Positions 8,379-16,500 of a stretch of 64,000 bases of DNA are shown here, piece after piece. The DNA comes from CAYTOF01 sp964439435 (GTDB lineage: Bacteria; Bacillota; Clostridia; Oscillospirales; QAMX01). How positions within the stretch are numbered: the first letter of the stretch is position 1; each line of letters starts with the position of its first letter. The translations under genes were made by a program, and so were the position numbers. The notes beneath the pieces were generated by a model. The model saw only the letters and a list, made by a program, of their open reading frames with translations, did no database searches and had not been told where the DNA came from. The stretch lies in contig CAYTOF010000001.1 in the NCBI GenBank assembly GCA_964439435.1, positions 1 through 64,000 of the forward strand. The letters are read 5' to 3'.

Positions 8379-9431
8379 TTAGAAGGGGCCGCTGACGGAT
8401 TTTCCTGTCTTTTCGGAGAGGAAAGCAGCGTCAATGACTTTCATCACACGAAGGGATTCTTCGGGCTTGACAATCAGCTCGGCGCCATTGTCAATGACGT
8501 CCATGATGTTTTTGTAGTAATCAGACCAGTCTGTTTTGACTTCGGGCAGCGGGTCTTCCTGGATTGTGTCTTTGTGGCGGGGGGCCATGGTCCTTGTGGG
8601 ACCGGCTTCGGTGTAGACAATGTTCTCAGTCCACTCGATCTCGCCCTCTTTGGCACGGACAATTTTACCGTTGCAAGCCCAGTCATTTACGACAAGGGTA
8701 GCCCCGTCGCCTTGAACTTGCCAGCGAGGCAGGTTGACAAAGCAATAGGTGTCCACTTGGATGTGCGCGGAGATACCGTTTTCAAATTCGAGGTACAGCT
8801 TGAAGTTGTCGTCGCATTCGTCGTTGAAGATATACTTCATCTCGACGAAAAGCTCTTTTACCGGAGACTTGACAAGCCACATAACCTGGTCTATAAGGTG
8901 AATGCCCCAGTCATAGAGCATGCCTCCGCCATTGATTTTCGCACCGCGCCAACCGTGAAGCACGCCGCCGGAACCCTGAACACGATTTTCGATGTAGAAG
9001 GGCTTGCCCACCAAACCTGTGTTGACCGCCTCACGAACGATGCGATAATCCTTGTCCCAACGCCTGTTTTGATGAACTGAGAAAACTTTGCCCGTCTCCT
9101 TGGATACGGCGATGATCTCCTCAAGTTCTGCTGCGTCCATTGTGACAGGTTTTTCACACACAACATGTTTCCCCGCACGCAGAGCGGCGATTGTCAGATT
9201 TTTGTGAAAATTGTTCGGTGTGGCCACCGTAATGATGTCAATTTCTTTGTCTGAAAGTATTGCCTCGAGGGTTTCATATGCCTTAAGGCCGGCTTTTTCC
9301 GCTGCTTCGAGCCTCTCTGCGCGGATGTCATGAGCCGCAACCACTTCGAGTCCGTCTACCTTTTCGGAGACGCTGCGGTGGTGCCACTCGCCCATTCCGC
9401 CATAACCGATAATACCCAACTTATGTCCCAT
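8379..9431 (-). CDS. Gfo/Idh/MocA-family oxidoreductase
   Basis: A 350-residue NAD(P)-dependent dehydrogenase of the sugar/inositol family. The Rossmann motif is GIIGYGGMGEWHH (about residues 6-18), the conserved lysine segment is VVCEKPVTM (about 93-101), and the C-terminal domain has GGGMLYDWGIHLIDQ (about 176-190). The DWGxHxxD form is shared with the dehydrogenase at 53.7 kb. I choose the ATG at 9431 because AAGGAGAG lies upstream at correct spacing; an ATG 24 bases earlier lacks one. It has its own promoter. Substrate is unknown. Confidence 0.9.
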   Translation of the reverse strand: MGHKLGIIGYGGMGEWHHRSVSEKVDGLEVVAAHDIRAERLEAAEKAGLKAYETLEAILSDKEIDIITVATPNNFHKNLTIAALRAGKHVVCEKPVTMDAAELEEIIAVSKETGKVFSVHQNRRWDKDYRIVREAVNTGLVGKPFYIENRVQGSGGVLHGWRGAKINGGGMLYDWGIHLIDQVMWLVKSPVKELFVEMKYIFNDECDDNFKLYLEFENGISAHIQVDTYCFVNLPRWQVQGDGATLVVNDWACNGKIVRAKEGEIEWTENIVYTEAGPTRTMAPRHKDTIQEDPLPEVKTDWSDYYKNIMDVIDNGAELIVKPEESLRVMKVIDAAFLSEKTGKSVSGPF

Positions 9432-9472
9432 GATAACTCTCCTTCTTTTTTTCATAGGCCTTTGCCGAAGTC

Positions 9473-9501
9473 ATTATATACTGTTATCGTTTTTATTTCA
9501 A
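9473..9501 (-). promoter_or_regulatory. Promoter of the Gfo/Idh/MocA gene
   Basis: TTGAAA (9501-9496) and a perfect TATAAT (9478-9473) with a 17-base spacer, about 40 bases before the start codon. The rest of the spacer up to 9617 shows only AT-rich sequence. Confidence 0.7.
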
Positions 9502-9617
9502 CACCATTTTTATTTTTTCTTTTATATTCTCTCTTTTTGACCTTTTTCTACCATATACCATAGAGCCCTTTGTTGATTGAGATCAATACGGCTTTTTTAT
9601 GGGAAGTGCATTTTTAA

Positions 9618-9654
9618 GAACAAAAGAGCCGGATATGCCCCGGCTCTTTTGTTC
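9618..9654 (-). terminator. Terminator of the rpmH-to-jag operon
   Basis: A perfect 15-base-pair stem (GAACAAAAGAGCCGG, 9618-9632, with 9640-9654) and a 7-base loop lie just after jag. On the minus strand the descending arm reads CCGGCTCTTTTGTTCTT, so the GC part is followed by a U-rich part. Confidence 0.7.
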
Positions 9655-9663
9655 TTTGTTATT

Positions 9664-10416
9664 TTATTTTTCTTCTGTGTTCTTTTCAGAACTTGGTCTT
9701 CTTCTTCTTCCGCCTCTTCCTCCTTGGCCGGAGCGGTTGGACGATGTCCTATTTGGCCTTGCTTGTTTTCCGTCAGCGGATTTATAGGCGATGACAATTC
9801 GTCTGTTCGGGTCTTGACCTGTGGAGTATGTTGTTATACCTGAATACTCCTGAAGGCTGGCGTGAATTATCCTGCGCTCATGGGGCGCCATAGGTTCGAG
9901 TGTCATATTGCGTTTGTTTTTTATCACTTTATCTGCAATTTTCTTTGCTAGACGCTCAAGGGCTTGTTTGCGTTTTTCACGATAATTCTCATAATCAACA
10001 ACAACTCTTACATACTTATCCGTTTCTCTGTTTACGGCAAGACCTGTAATATACTGCAGGGCGTCAAGGGTTTCACCCCGTTTGCCGATAAGCAGGCCCA
10101 TATCTTCGCCTTCGAGTTTCACCTCGACGCTGTCTTCTGTGGGTTGTTTCGCCTCTGCGCGGGCATTTATTTCCATGATTTCAAAAATACCGTTTAAAAA
10201 ATCCTCCGCCTTGCGGTAAACCAACTCTTCATAATAAACGCGTACTTTAGCCCACACACCGCCAAGTCCTAAAAATCCCGATTTTCCTCTTTCCAATAAC
10301 TCGTAGGTAACATCTTCGCGCTCGCAATTGATCATTCCCAAGGCGTTTTGTATTGCGACTTCCAGCGCTTCGTTTATATTGCGCGCGACTCCTTCGGCGT
10401 CAATATATTTTTTCAT
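9664..10416 (-). CDS. jag: RNA-binding protein Jag/KhpB
   Basis: Jag (EloR/KhpB) is an RNA-binding regulator of cell elongation usually encoded after yidC. The 250-residue protein has a Jag-N domain (about residues 1-50), with GKSGFLGLGGVWAKVRVYYE within it. A KH domain follows, with the GKRGETLDALQ loop (about 112-122), then an R3H domain (MAPHERRIIHASLQ, about 177-190). The last 30 residues form an Arg/Gly-rich tail. Its start overlaps the yidC stop by 4 bases, so translation is probably coupled. Confidence 0.95.
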   Translation of the reverse strand: MKKYIDAEGVARNINEALEVAIQNALGMINCEREDVTYELLERGKSGFLGLGGVWAKVRVYYEELVYRKAEDFLNGIFEIMEINARAEAKQPTEDSVEVKLEGEDMGLLIGKRGETLDALQYITGLAVNRETDKYVRVVVDYENYREKRKQALERLAKKIADKVIKNKRNMTLEPMAPHERRIIHASLQEYSGITTYSTGQDPNRRIVIAYKSADGKQARPNRTSSNRSGQGGRGGRRRRPSSEKNTEEK

Positions 10417-11468
10417 TGCGACTCTCCTTTGTTGTCCGGGGTTTCGCCACCCGTTTCCTCGTTTTTAACCGTTCCTGTGGTTTCAATAGCCGGCTTTTTC
10501 TCTTTTACATGCTCGGGCAAGCCTTTCCCGTATTTTTTGCGTGCGACTTTCATCAACAACGGTTCCTGTATCGCCGAGGCTATGTTGTTCACTATCCAAT
10601 AAAGCGTCACGCCTGCCGGAAGGGCAAATCCAATAAACAGAGACATAAGAGGCATGAAATAGATCATGGTTTTTGCCGACTTTGCCGCATTTGCCGTTGC
10701 CTCTGTCTGTACAGCCCCGGCCGGGTTGTTGTATTTTTGTGTCAACCAACTCATGCCAAAGGCACTCAAAGCCGAGAGTATGGGCAAGATTACCAACAGG
10801 TTGATGGGTCTGTATGAAGGCATTTCCCCAAGGTCCAAGCCAAGAAACGGAAATCGGATCTCGAACATATTACTCGTGTCATAGGGGATTCTGTTTTCTC
10901 CCGTAGCTTCATTTTTATATTTTGTGAGGGAGTCAAGATTGCCACCCAGTGCCTGTGCCAGATTCAGCTCATTTACCTTTTTTGTTTCCACTTGCTTTCC
11001 AAGTGTTTCTATCCAGATTTCGCTCTTTTCGGTCTCGTGCAAATACATGCCCGCCTTATCCATATCGACAATATCCTGGGCAACCTGGTTAACTTGGTTT
11101 GCATTCATAGTCATAAGATAGCTAACGGGGCGATAGACAACCCCATATAAGCCGAGCACAACCACAAGAACCAGAATTGTGGGCAGGCAACCGCCGAGCA
11201 TGGAGACACCCTCGTCTTTATACAGTTTTTGAACAGCTTCAGTGTATTTTTGCTTGTCGCCCTTGTGTTTTTTCTCCAGTTCCGCCATCTTTGGCGCTAT
11301 TCGCTGTTGGTCGAGCATGCCTTTTTTGCTTTTCAGCTGAAGCGGAAACACCAATGCCTTTGTGATAAAAGCAAAAATTATAATTGCAACACCGAAGTTG
11401 TTTGTTATCAGTGTCATTATGCTGCGCATTATAAGCGCAAATAAATCAGTTACGAGAGGGATGTTCAT
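10413..11468 (-). CDS. yidC: Membrane protein insertase YidC
   Basis: YidC/Oxa1-type insertase that places proteins in the cytoplasmic membrane with or without SecYEG. It is 351 residues with about five membrane segments. It has the typical segment AFITKALVFPLQLKSKKGM (about residues 33-51) and a C-terminal WIVNNIASAIQEPLL. An extended polar region at about residues 125-205 makes it longer than many Bacillota homologues. No lipobox is visible at the N-terminus, unlike SpoIIIJ. Part of the rpmH-rnpA-yidD-yidC-jag operon. Confidence 0.95.
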   Translation of the reverse strand: MNIPLVTDLFALIMRSIMTLITNNFGVAIIIFAFITKALVFPLQLKSKKGMLDQQRIAPKMAELEKKHKGDKQKYTEAVQKLYKDEGVSMLGGCLPTILVLVVVLGLYGVVYRPVSYLMTMNANQVNQVAQDIVDMDKAGMYLHETEKSEIWIETLGKQVETKKVNELNLAQALGGNLDSLTKYKNEATGENRIPYDTSNMFEIRFPFLGLDLGEMPSYRPINLLVILPILSALSAFGMSWLTQKYNNPAGAVQTEATANAAKSAKTMIYFMPLMSLFIGFALPAGVTLYWIVNNIASAIQEPLLMKVARKKYGKGLPEHVKEKKPAIETTGTVKNEETGGETPDNKGESQ

Positions 11469-11533
11469 TCCTGTCGTTCTCCTTCATTTAAGAGCGTTGA
11501 TTTCGGTTGGTTTCACAAATGGTTGCCGCATTC

Positions 11534-11743
11534 TCACGGAACCGGATCATATCCCCCTCGACAAAATGGATTACATCTGAAAATACGCCGCAGTGCAAGC
11601 CAACCACCCTTGATTGCGCCGTGTTTTTCTATTGCCTGAGATGCGTAGACCGAACAGGAGGGGATAAACCTGCAGCAGGGTCTTTTGCCCGGCGATATCT
11701 TTTCCTGATAAAACTTAATCAGACCCAGCAAAATTTTTTTCAT
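11534..11743 (-). CDS. yidD: Membrane protein insertion efficiency factor YidD
   Basis: A 69-residue protein with the family pattern: amphipathic start, YQEKISPGK (residues 12-20), [11 protein letters not shown] (about 24-34) and [17 protein letters not shown] at the C-terminus. YidD assists YidC-dependent insertion. It lies between rnpA and yidC as in most bacteria. AGGTG lies about 10 bases before the ATG. Confidence 0.95.
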   Translation of the reverse strand: MKKILLGLIKFYQEKISPGKRPCCRFIPSCSVYASQAIEKHGAIKGGWLALRRIFRCNPFCRGGYDPVP

Positions 11744-11787
11744 TCTTCAGCCGCACCTTTTTGCGCATTTACGCTGCGCCAATCGCA

Positions 11788-12144
11788 TCAGCTCCGGTCA
11801 TTGTCACTGTTTTTTAGCCTTGCGGTTTTGAACAGCTCGCTCAGTTCTTGTTGCATTTCATCATATGTGCATCTCGCAGCACCAACCCGCGCCACAATCA
11901 CCAAATCAAAACCCGGAGCCATGCGGGACTCCTCTAAACGATAAATCTCCCTTATCCTGCGGCGAATTTTATTGCGTTTAACCGCTCCGCCGAGCTTGGT
12001 CCCGACGGTAATTCCAAGCCTCGACACAGCGGCGTTGCCACTGTGTCTGTAATAAAGGGCAAAATTTTTGGAGACTTTTCGTCTTCCGCGGTTGTACAGC
12101 CGTTTAAAGTCCCTGTTTTGTTTTAATGATTCTGTAAAGCGCAT
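11788..12144 (-). CDS. rnpA: Ribonuclease P protein component
   Basis: The protein subunit of RNase P, which helps the catalytic RNA (encoded here at about 26.6-26.9 kb) trim tRNA precursors. The start RFTESLKQNRDFKRLYNRG and the arginine-rich RNR motif KRNKIRRRIREIYR (about residues 67-80) are diagnostic. Length is 118 residues. I start it at the ATG at 12144, which GGGAGGAG precedes; the GTG at 12159 is part of that ribosome site. Confidence 0.96.
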   Translation of the reverse strand: MRFTESLKQNRDFKRLYNRGRRKVSKNFALYYRHSGNAAVSRLGITVGTKLGGAVKRNKIRRRIREIYRLEESRMAPGFDLVIVARVGAARCTYDEMQQELSELFKTARLKNSDNDRS

Positions 12145-12199
12145 GGCTCCTCCCAACACAGGCCTTGCAAGCCGCGCCTCCGCGATGTGAGAACACGGC

Positions 12200-12334
12200 T
12201 TAATGGGTCAGTCTTACTCTGCCCTTTAGGCGCCTGCGTGCCAGGATTCTCCTGCCGTTGGACGTGCGCATACGTTTGCGGAAACCCGCTTCTTTGCTTC
12301 TTTGCCTTTTCTTAGGCTGATAAGTCCTTAACAA
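12200..12334 (-). CDS. rpmH: 50S ribosomal protein L34
   Basis: A 44-residue, strongly basic protein. It starts (TTG)[17 protein letters not shown] and ends [17 protein letters not shown], an unmistakable L34. The start is TTG (12334-12332) with GGAGGTGACGAT in front; no ATG fits the family start. It is the first gene of the operon leading to jag. Confidence 0.97.
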   Translation of the reverse strand: MLRTYQPKKRQRSKEAGFRKRMRTSNGRRILARRRLKGRVRLTH

Positions 12335-12400
12335 ATCGTCACCTCCATTGCATATGCTCTTTGGCGTGCGTTATTTATAGCGCGCTCGGCATAGATATTT

Positions 12401-12430
12401 ATTATATATCATTACTTTACGCTCTGTCAA
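12401..12430 (-). promoter_or_regulatory. Promoter of the rpmH operon
   Basis: A perfect -35 TTGACA (12430-12425) and a perfect -10 TATAAT (12406-12401) with an 18-base spacer, followed by a leader of about 60 bases before rpmH. No DnaA box is obvious in this spacer. Confidence 0.8.
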
Positions 12431-12489
12431 GATTTAAATATTTTCGTGTTTGAATGACTTTTTGATTTCTATTTTTTTCTGTGTAATTC

Positions 12490-13401
12490 TTAGGGCTGTG
12501 GTATCAAAAACTGTAGTTTTTGAGAAGACATTTTTATATCCACTGTATCCGTCTTCATTATCTCACCGTCTATATTGACAGGCAAGGTATTTTTCGACTT
12601 CAGGAACAATGTGCTGCCTTCAAGTTTCGTAAAATACTTCATAAGATCCCTGTATCTGCCTTTTTTGTAAGCTCCCACGGCTCTGGCCACGACAAATCTT
12701 GAAAGTTTTCTAATCAGTAAAAAATCTAAAACACCGTCGCTGGGGTCTGCTTCCGGCACCGGATTAAAACTACCGCCGTAGTAGCTCCCATTTGCTGCCA
12801 CAACTATGACATAGGTTCCGTCAAGGTTTTCGCCGTTTATTATCAAATCATACTTCTGATTGATCTTTTTAAACAGATTTATCATCATTGAAACCATATA
12901 GGCCCCGCTGCCCGAAACCCAAGGGATTTTTCGCACACTTGTCACATCGGCAGCTATGCGTGCATCAAGGCCCACGGAGCAAATATTTAGAGCATATCTC
13001 CCCGAACACTCTATCAGATTGATCTCGCGGGCATCTCCTGCCAAAAGTGATAAAATGTCTTTATAATAAGAGCTTTCCACGCCTAAGGATTTAATGAAGT
13101 CATTGCCCGATCCGCAAGGATAGTGCGTCACATAGACTTTTTCAAATCCCGCGGCACCATTTACCACTTCATTCAGTGTGCCGTCTCCGCCGCAAGCGAT
13201 GAAAAGGATTTCTTTCCTTTGATTTTCCTTTGCATATGTGCGCACATACCTTTCGCCGTCTCTGGGTGCTGTTGTTTGATAGATATGATACAGCAGATCT
13301 GTCCCATTGAGAGCTTCTTTTATTCTGGCTTCAACAAGCAAGCTTTCGCCCTTGCCTGCCACAGGATTTATGATAAAGACATTCTCTCGTTGATTGCTCA
13401 T
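12490..13401 (-). CDS. Diacylglycerol kinase-like lipid kinase (DAGK catalytic domain)
   Basis: A 303-residue member of the DgkB/YegS lipid kinase family. Markers are FIINPVAGKGES near the N-terminus, the nucleotide loop ACGGDGTLNEVVNG (about residues 69-82), PCGSGNDFIKSLG (about 95-107) and PVNIDGEIMKTD at the C-terminal end. Such enzymes phosphorylate diacylglycerol or related lipids at the membrane. The start at 13401 follows homology; the ribosome site is weak. The promoter at 13438-13466 would begin the transcript just upstream. Placement between rpmH and dnaA is unusual. Confidence 0.9.
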   Translation of the reverse strand: MSNQRENVFIINPVAGKGESLLVEARIKEALNGTDLLYHIYQTTAPRDGERYVRTYAKENQRKEILFIACGGDGTLNEVVNGAAGFEKVYVTHYPCGSGNDFIKSLGVESSYYKDILSLLAGDAREINLIECSGRYALNICSVGLDARIAADVTSVRKIPWVSGSGAYMVSMMINLFKKINQKYDLIINGENLDGTYVIVVAANGSYYGGSFNPVPEADPSDGVLDFLLIRKLSRFVVARAVGAYKKGRYRDLMKYFTKLEGSTLFLKSKNTLPVNIDGEIMKTDTVDIKMSSQKLQFLIPQP

Positions 13402-13437
13402 TTTGACCACTACCCAATTTATTATTTTATCCATAAA

Positions 13438-13466
13438 AGTATAGCACATGGTTCGCATGTTTTCAA
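13438..13466 (-). promoter_or_regulatory. Promoter of the lipid kinase gene
   Basis: TTGAAA (13466-13461) and TATACT (13443-13438) with a 17-base spacer. It is divergent from dnaA and close to the origin. Confidence 0.6.
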
Positions 13467-13560
13467 TAACAGCTTTAAAGTATAAATTTTTCACATTTTT
13501 CCAAGGCTCGCCCTCCTGTGAAAAACCACATTGAAATCCTCTGTAAAAGGTGGATTTTAT

Positions 13561-13589
13561 TTGCTTTTTGCATCAAAATCTGTTATTAT
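13561..13589 (+). promoter_or_regulatory. Probable dnaA promoter
   Basis: TTGCTT (13561-13566) and TATTAT (13584-13589) with a 17-base spacer, about 37 bases before the dnaA start. An overlapping alternative is TTGCAT with TATAAG, also 17 bases apart. Confidence 0.5.
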
Positions 13590-13625
13590 ATATAAGGTAT
13601 ATTTTTATAGAAAGGTGGAGGTTTT

Positions 13626-14954
13626 TTGCGCTCAGCCGATGATGTTCTAAAGGGCCTGCTAAAATTGCTCGAGCGGGACCTTCAGAAAATTACAATCGAT
13701 ATTTGGTTTCAAGATGCAAAAGCAGTCGCGCTTCGGCAGGACTGCTTTATAATACGCACAAGCACACCTTACAAAAAAGACACTATTCTATCCCGATATG
13801 GTGCGCTGGTCAAAAAAACACTGGCGGAGATGTTTTCCGCCGATATGGAATTTTATGTTTTGGACGCAGACGAAGAGGCTCCTCAATCAGAGAGCCCTAC
13901 AACAGCGGTACATACCGCCGACCTAGAAGAACGATACACATTTGACAACTTCATTGTCGGAGCGTCCAACCGATTTGCCCATGCCGCTGCCTTAGCAGTG
14001 GCAAGCAATCCCGCCCGTTCATACAATCCTCTTGTCATCTACGGCGGATCAGGACTTGGCAAAACCCATCTTATGAAAGCCATCTCCAACACTTTACGGC
14101 GAAATATTCCGACTTTCAGGATAATCTATATGAAAGTTGAAGACTTCATGAATGAATATGTGAACAACCTTAGAAACAAAATGGAAATGGAGGAGTTTCG
14201 CAGCAAATACCGCGTCGCAGATATTTTACTCGTCGATGACATTCAGTTTATTGCCGGAAAGGAGATGTTAAAAGAGGAGTTTTTCCACACAATAGACACC
14301 CTTTTTGACTCTCACAAACAGGTGGTTTTGACCTCTGACCGTCCTCCCCGTGAAATACTGACGTTGGACAAGAGGCTCCTTTCGCGCTTTGAGATGGGAT
14401 TGCTTGCAGACATACAACCACCTGACTATGAGACAAGGATAGCCATATTAAAACAAAAATCCGAAAAACTAAGACTTTCCCTGCCCGACAACCTTTTAAA
14501 GGTCATAGCTACAAATGTCACGGCTAATATAAGGCAGCTTGAGGGCATTATAAACCACATAAATGCCGACCATCAGCTTGAGGGCTGTCCTGTCAATATG
14601 GAACTCGTGCGAAGAGCCATCAAAGACATCTTTATCGGCTCCGGCGCAAAGCCCACAGCCCCCCTTATAATCGAAGAGGTCTGCAGGTATTACAACATCA
14701 CTCCTGAGCGCATTAAAGACAAATCGCAAAGCAAAGAAGTTGTCTTGCCTCGACATGTAGCCAGTTACATCATACAACAACTGACAGACCTTTCCTTGGC
14801 AGATATAGGAAAAGAGCTTGGCGGAAGACACCACACAACCATCTTGTCCTCCATCGACCGTGTGAAGAACATGATGAGAGAGGATCAAGACTTTAAAAAC
14901 TCAGTGACAGACCTAATCAACAACTTAAGCGAGATAGACATTTCCACAATATAA
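13626..14954 (+). CDS. dnaA: Chromosomal replication initiator DnaA
   Basis: DnaA binds DnaA boxes and opens the origin. The 442-residue protein has a short N-terminal domain and a linker of about 85-105. An AAA+ core follows with Walker A YGGSGLGKTHL (about 138-148) and Walker B LLVDDIQF (about 200-207). The C-terminal DNA-binding domain carries LADIGKELGGRHHTTI (about 389-404). The start is TTG, with GGTGGAGG four bases upstream. It is the first gene of the rightward origin cluster and is followed by a 224-base spacer before dnaN that carries repeats. Confidence 0.98.
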   Translation: MRSADDVLKGLLKLLERDLQKITIDIWFQDAKAVALRQDCFIIRTSTPYKKDTILSRYGALVKKTLAEMFSADMEFYVLDADEEAPQSESPTTAVHTADLEERYTFDNFIVGASNRFAHAAALAVASNPARSYNPLVIYGGSGLGKTHLMKAISNTLRRNIPTFRIIYMKVEDFMNEYVNNLRNKMEMEEFRSKYRVADILLVDDIQFIAGKEMLKEEFFHTIDTLFDSHKQVVLTSDRPPREILTLDKRLLSRFEMGLLADIQPPDYETRIAILKQKSEKLRLSLPDNLLKVIATNVTANIRQLEGIINHINADHQLEGCPVNMELVRRAIKDIFIGSGAKPTAPLIIEEVCRYYNITPERIKDKSQSKEVVLPRHVASYIIQQLTDLSLADIGKELGGRHHTTILSSIDRVKNMMREDQDFKNSVTDLINNLSEIDISTI

Positions 14955-15110
14955 TCAACAATCCACATCTCGTTTTCCTCATCTTCAACAGCCCTTTAAA
15001 CCACCTGTAGATGTTGTGCAAAACTTTGGTCTTTTGTTTTATGTGCTTGTTAGTGCCTAAACCCTATTTTCTATTGTGTATCTCGGCGTTTTCCTCATTT
15101 TCAACAGCCC
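14940..15110. other. Candidate oriC in the dnaA-dnaN spacer
   Basis: The spacer holds two DnaA-box-like sites, ATTTCCACA (14940-14948) and CAATCCACA (14959-14967), each with partial match to TTATCCACA. It also holds two copies of a repeat reading ATCTCG...TTTTCCTCAT(C/T)TTCAACAGCCC (14966-14994 and 15081-15110). A very AT-rich tract (15111-15142), suitable for unwinding, follows the second copy. Gene orientation also diverges about here. No perfect TTATCCACA box is present, so the exact origin is inferred. Confidence 0.55.
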
Positions 15111-15178
15111 CTATTATTACTAATATAAATAAATAATATTATATGGCTTACCCAGCCATTTTGTGCGGGAGGATCTTT

Positions 15179-16282
15179 ATGAAATTTAATTTAGAAAAAT
15201 CAGACCTATTAAATGCAACTCTCACAGCTCTGCGTGCCGTACCCTCAAAAAGTCCGATTCCGGCTCTTGAAGGACTGCTGGTAAAGGCCGGCGAAAACAT
15301 TTCAATAAGCGGATATGACCTTGAAATAGGCATAACCCACACCGTCGATGCCACAATTGCAGAAGTAGGAGAAGCTGTTTTTCCTGCAAGGCTTTTCTCT
15401 GATATCGTGCGCAAATTGCCCGACGAAACCGTTTACATCGAAACAGACAGAGAAAACAGGGTCAATATCAGATGCGGTCTCTCTTCATACAATTTCACCT
15501 CCCTCGAAGCTGAAGAATTTCCTGAAATACCGGTGATAACCGGTGAGCAGAGCCATGAAATTTCGGCAGACACGCTCAAAAGTATGATAAACAAATCTGT
15601 TTATGCCGCTGCCATAAACGATGTCAAGCCTATTTTAACTGGGTCTTTATTCGACATAAAAGGAAATGCCATCAGAATTGTCTCCACAGACAATTTCAGA
15701 TTGGCGGTCAGCACAGGCCTGTTAAACGAAAGCTCGCAGGGCGATTATTCCTTTATCGTGCCGGCAACAACCCTTAGGGAAATCGAAAAAATCCTCAAAA
15801 ACGACGACTCAAAGGTAATGATCTATGCAACACAAAAACACATGCTCGTTCAATCATCTGACACTGTCATCATTTCACGGTTGATCGAAGGACAGTTTTT
15901 CAAATACGAAAGCTCCATGTCTTTGGACACCAAAAACAGCATCACCGTGATCACAAAGGATTTCTTGGAGAGTGTGGAGCGCGTGACACCTGTCATAAAC
16001 GAAAAACTCAAAAACCCGCTTAAATGCAAATTTGAAGATGGTTCGGTGAAAATATCATATGTTTCAGCAATGGCACGAGCCTATGACGAATGTGTTTTCA
16101 GGGGCGAATGTGAAAATATAGAAATTTCCCTGTCGAACAGATACCTGCATGATGCCCTCTCTGCCGCGTCAAAAGAGCATGAAATAATGCTCGAATTCAA
16201 CTCCCCCTCTTCTCCTCTCATAATAAAGCCCGTGGAAGGCGAAAGGTTTTTCTACATGATAGCACCGGTTAGACCACAATGA
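15179..16282 (+). CDS. dnaN: DNA polymerase III beta sliding clamp
   Basis: The ring-shaped processivity clamp of DNA polymerase III. The 367-residue protein has the typical start MKFNLEKSDLLNATLTAL and ends in FYMIAPVRPQ, close to the canonical MPxRL-type clamp end. Three similar subdomains of about 120 residues are expected. I use the ATG at 15179, preceded by GGGAGG at six bases, rather than the ATG at 15143. The stop overlaps the next gene by 4 bases. Confidence 0.97.
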   Translation: MKFNLEKSDLLNATLTALRAVPSKSPIPALEGLLVKAGENISISGYDLEIGITHTVDATIAEVGEAVFPARLFSDIVRKLPDETVYIETDRENRVNIRCGLSSYNFTSLEAEEFPEIPVITGEQSHEISADTLKSMINKSVYAAAINDVKPILTGSLFDIKGNAIRIVSTDNFRLAVSTGLLNESSQGDYSFIVPATTLREIEKILKNDDSKVMIYATQKHMLVQSSDTVIISRLIEGQFFKYESSMSLDTKNSITVITKDFLESVERVTPVINEKLKNPLKCKFEDGSVKISYVSAMARAYDECVFRGECENIEISLSNRYLHDALSAASKEHEIMLEFNSPSSPLIIKPVEGERFFYMIAPVRPQ

Positions 16283-16500
16283 GAAAAGAAGTGACATTTA
16301 CAACAGAATATATAAAACTTGACTCCTTTCTAAAGCTTGGCGGAGTTGCGCAGAGCGGAGGAACGGCAAAGTTTTTGATTTCGCAGGGCCATGTAGAGGT
16401 AAACAATGTTGTTTGCACCCAAAGAGGCAAAAAATTATATGGCGGAGAGACGGTATTAGTAAATTCTGAGGAATATATAGCTCTAAGAATGGACAAATAA
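16279..16500 (+). CDS. yaaA: S4-domain RNA-binding protein YaaA
   Basis: A 73-residue S4-like RNA-binding protein. The S4 core reads TEYIKLDSFLKLGGVAQSGG, then AKFLISQGHVEVNN. YaaA lies between dnaN and recF in most Bacillota, and this one overlaps dnaN by 4 bases and abuts recF. Function is poorly defined; a role in ribosome assembly has been suggested for homologues. Confidence 0.93.
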   Translation: MRKEVTFTTEYIKLDSFLKLGGVAQSGGTAKFLISQGHVEVNNVVCTQRGKKLYGGETVLVNSEEYIALRMDK

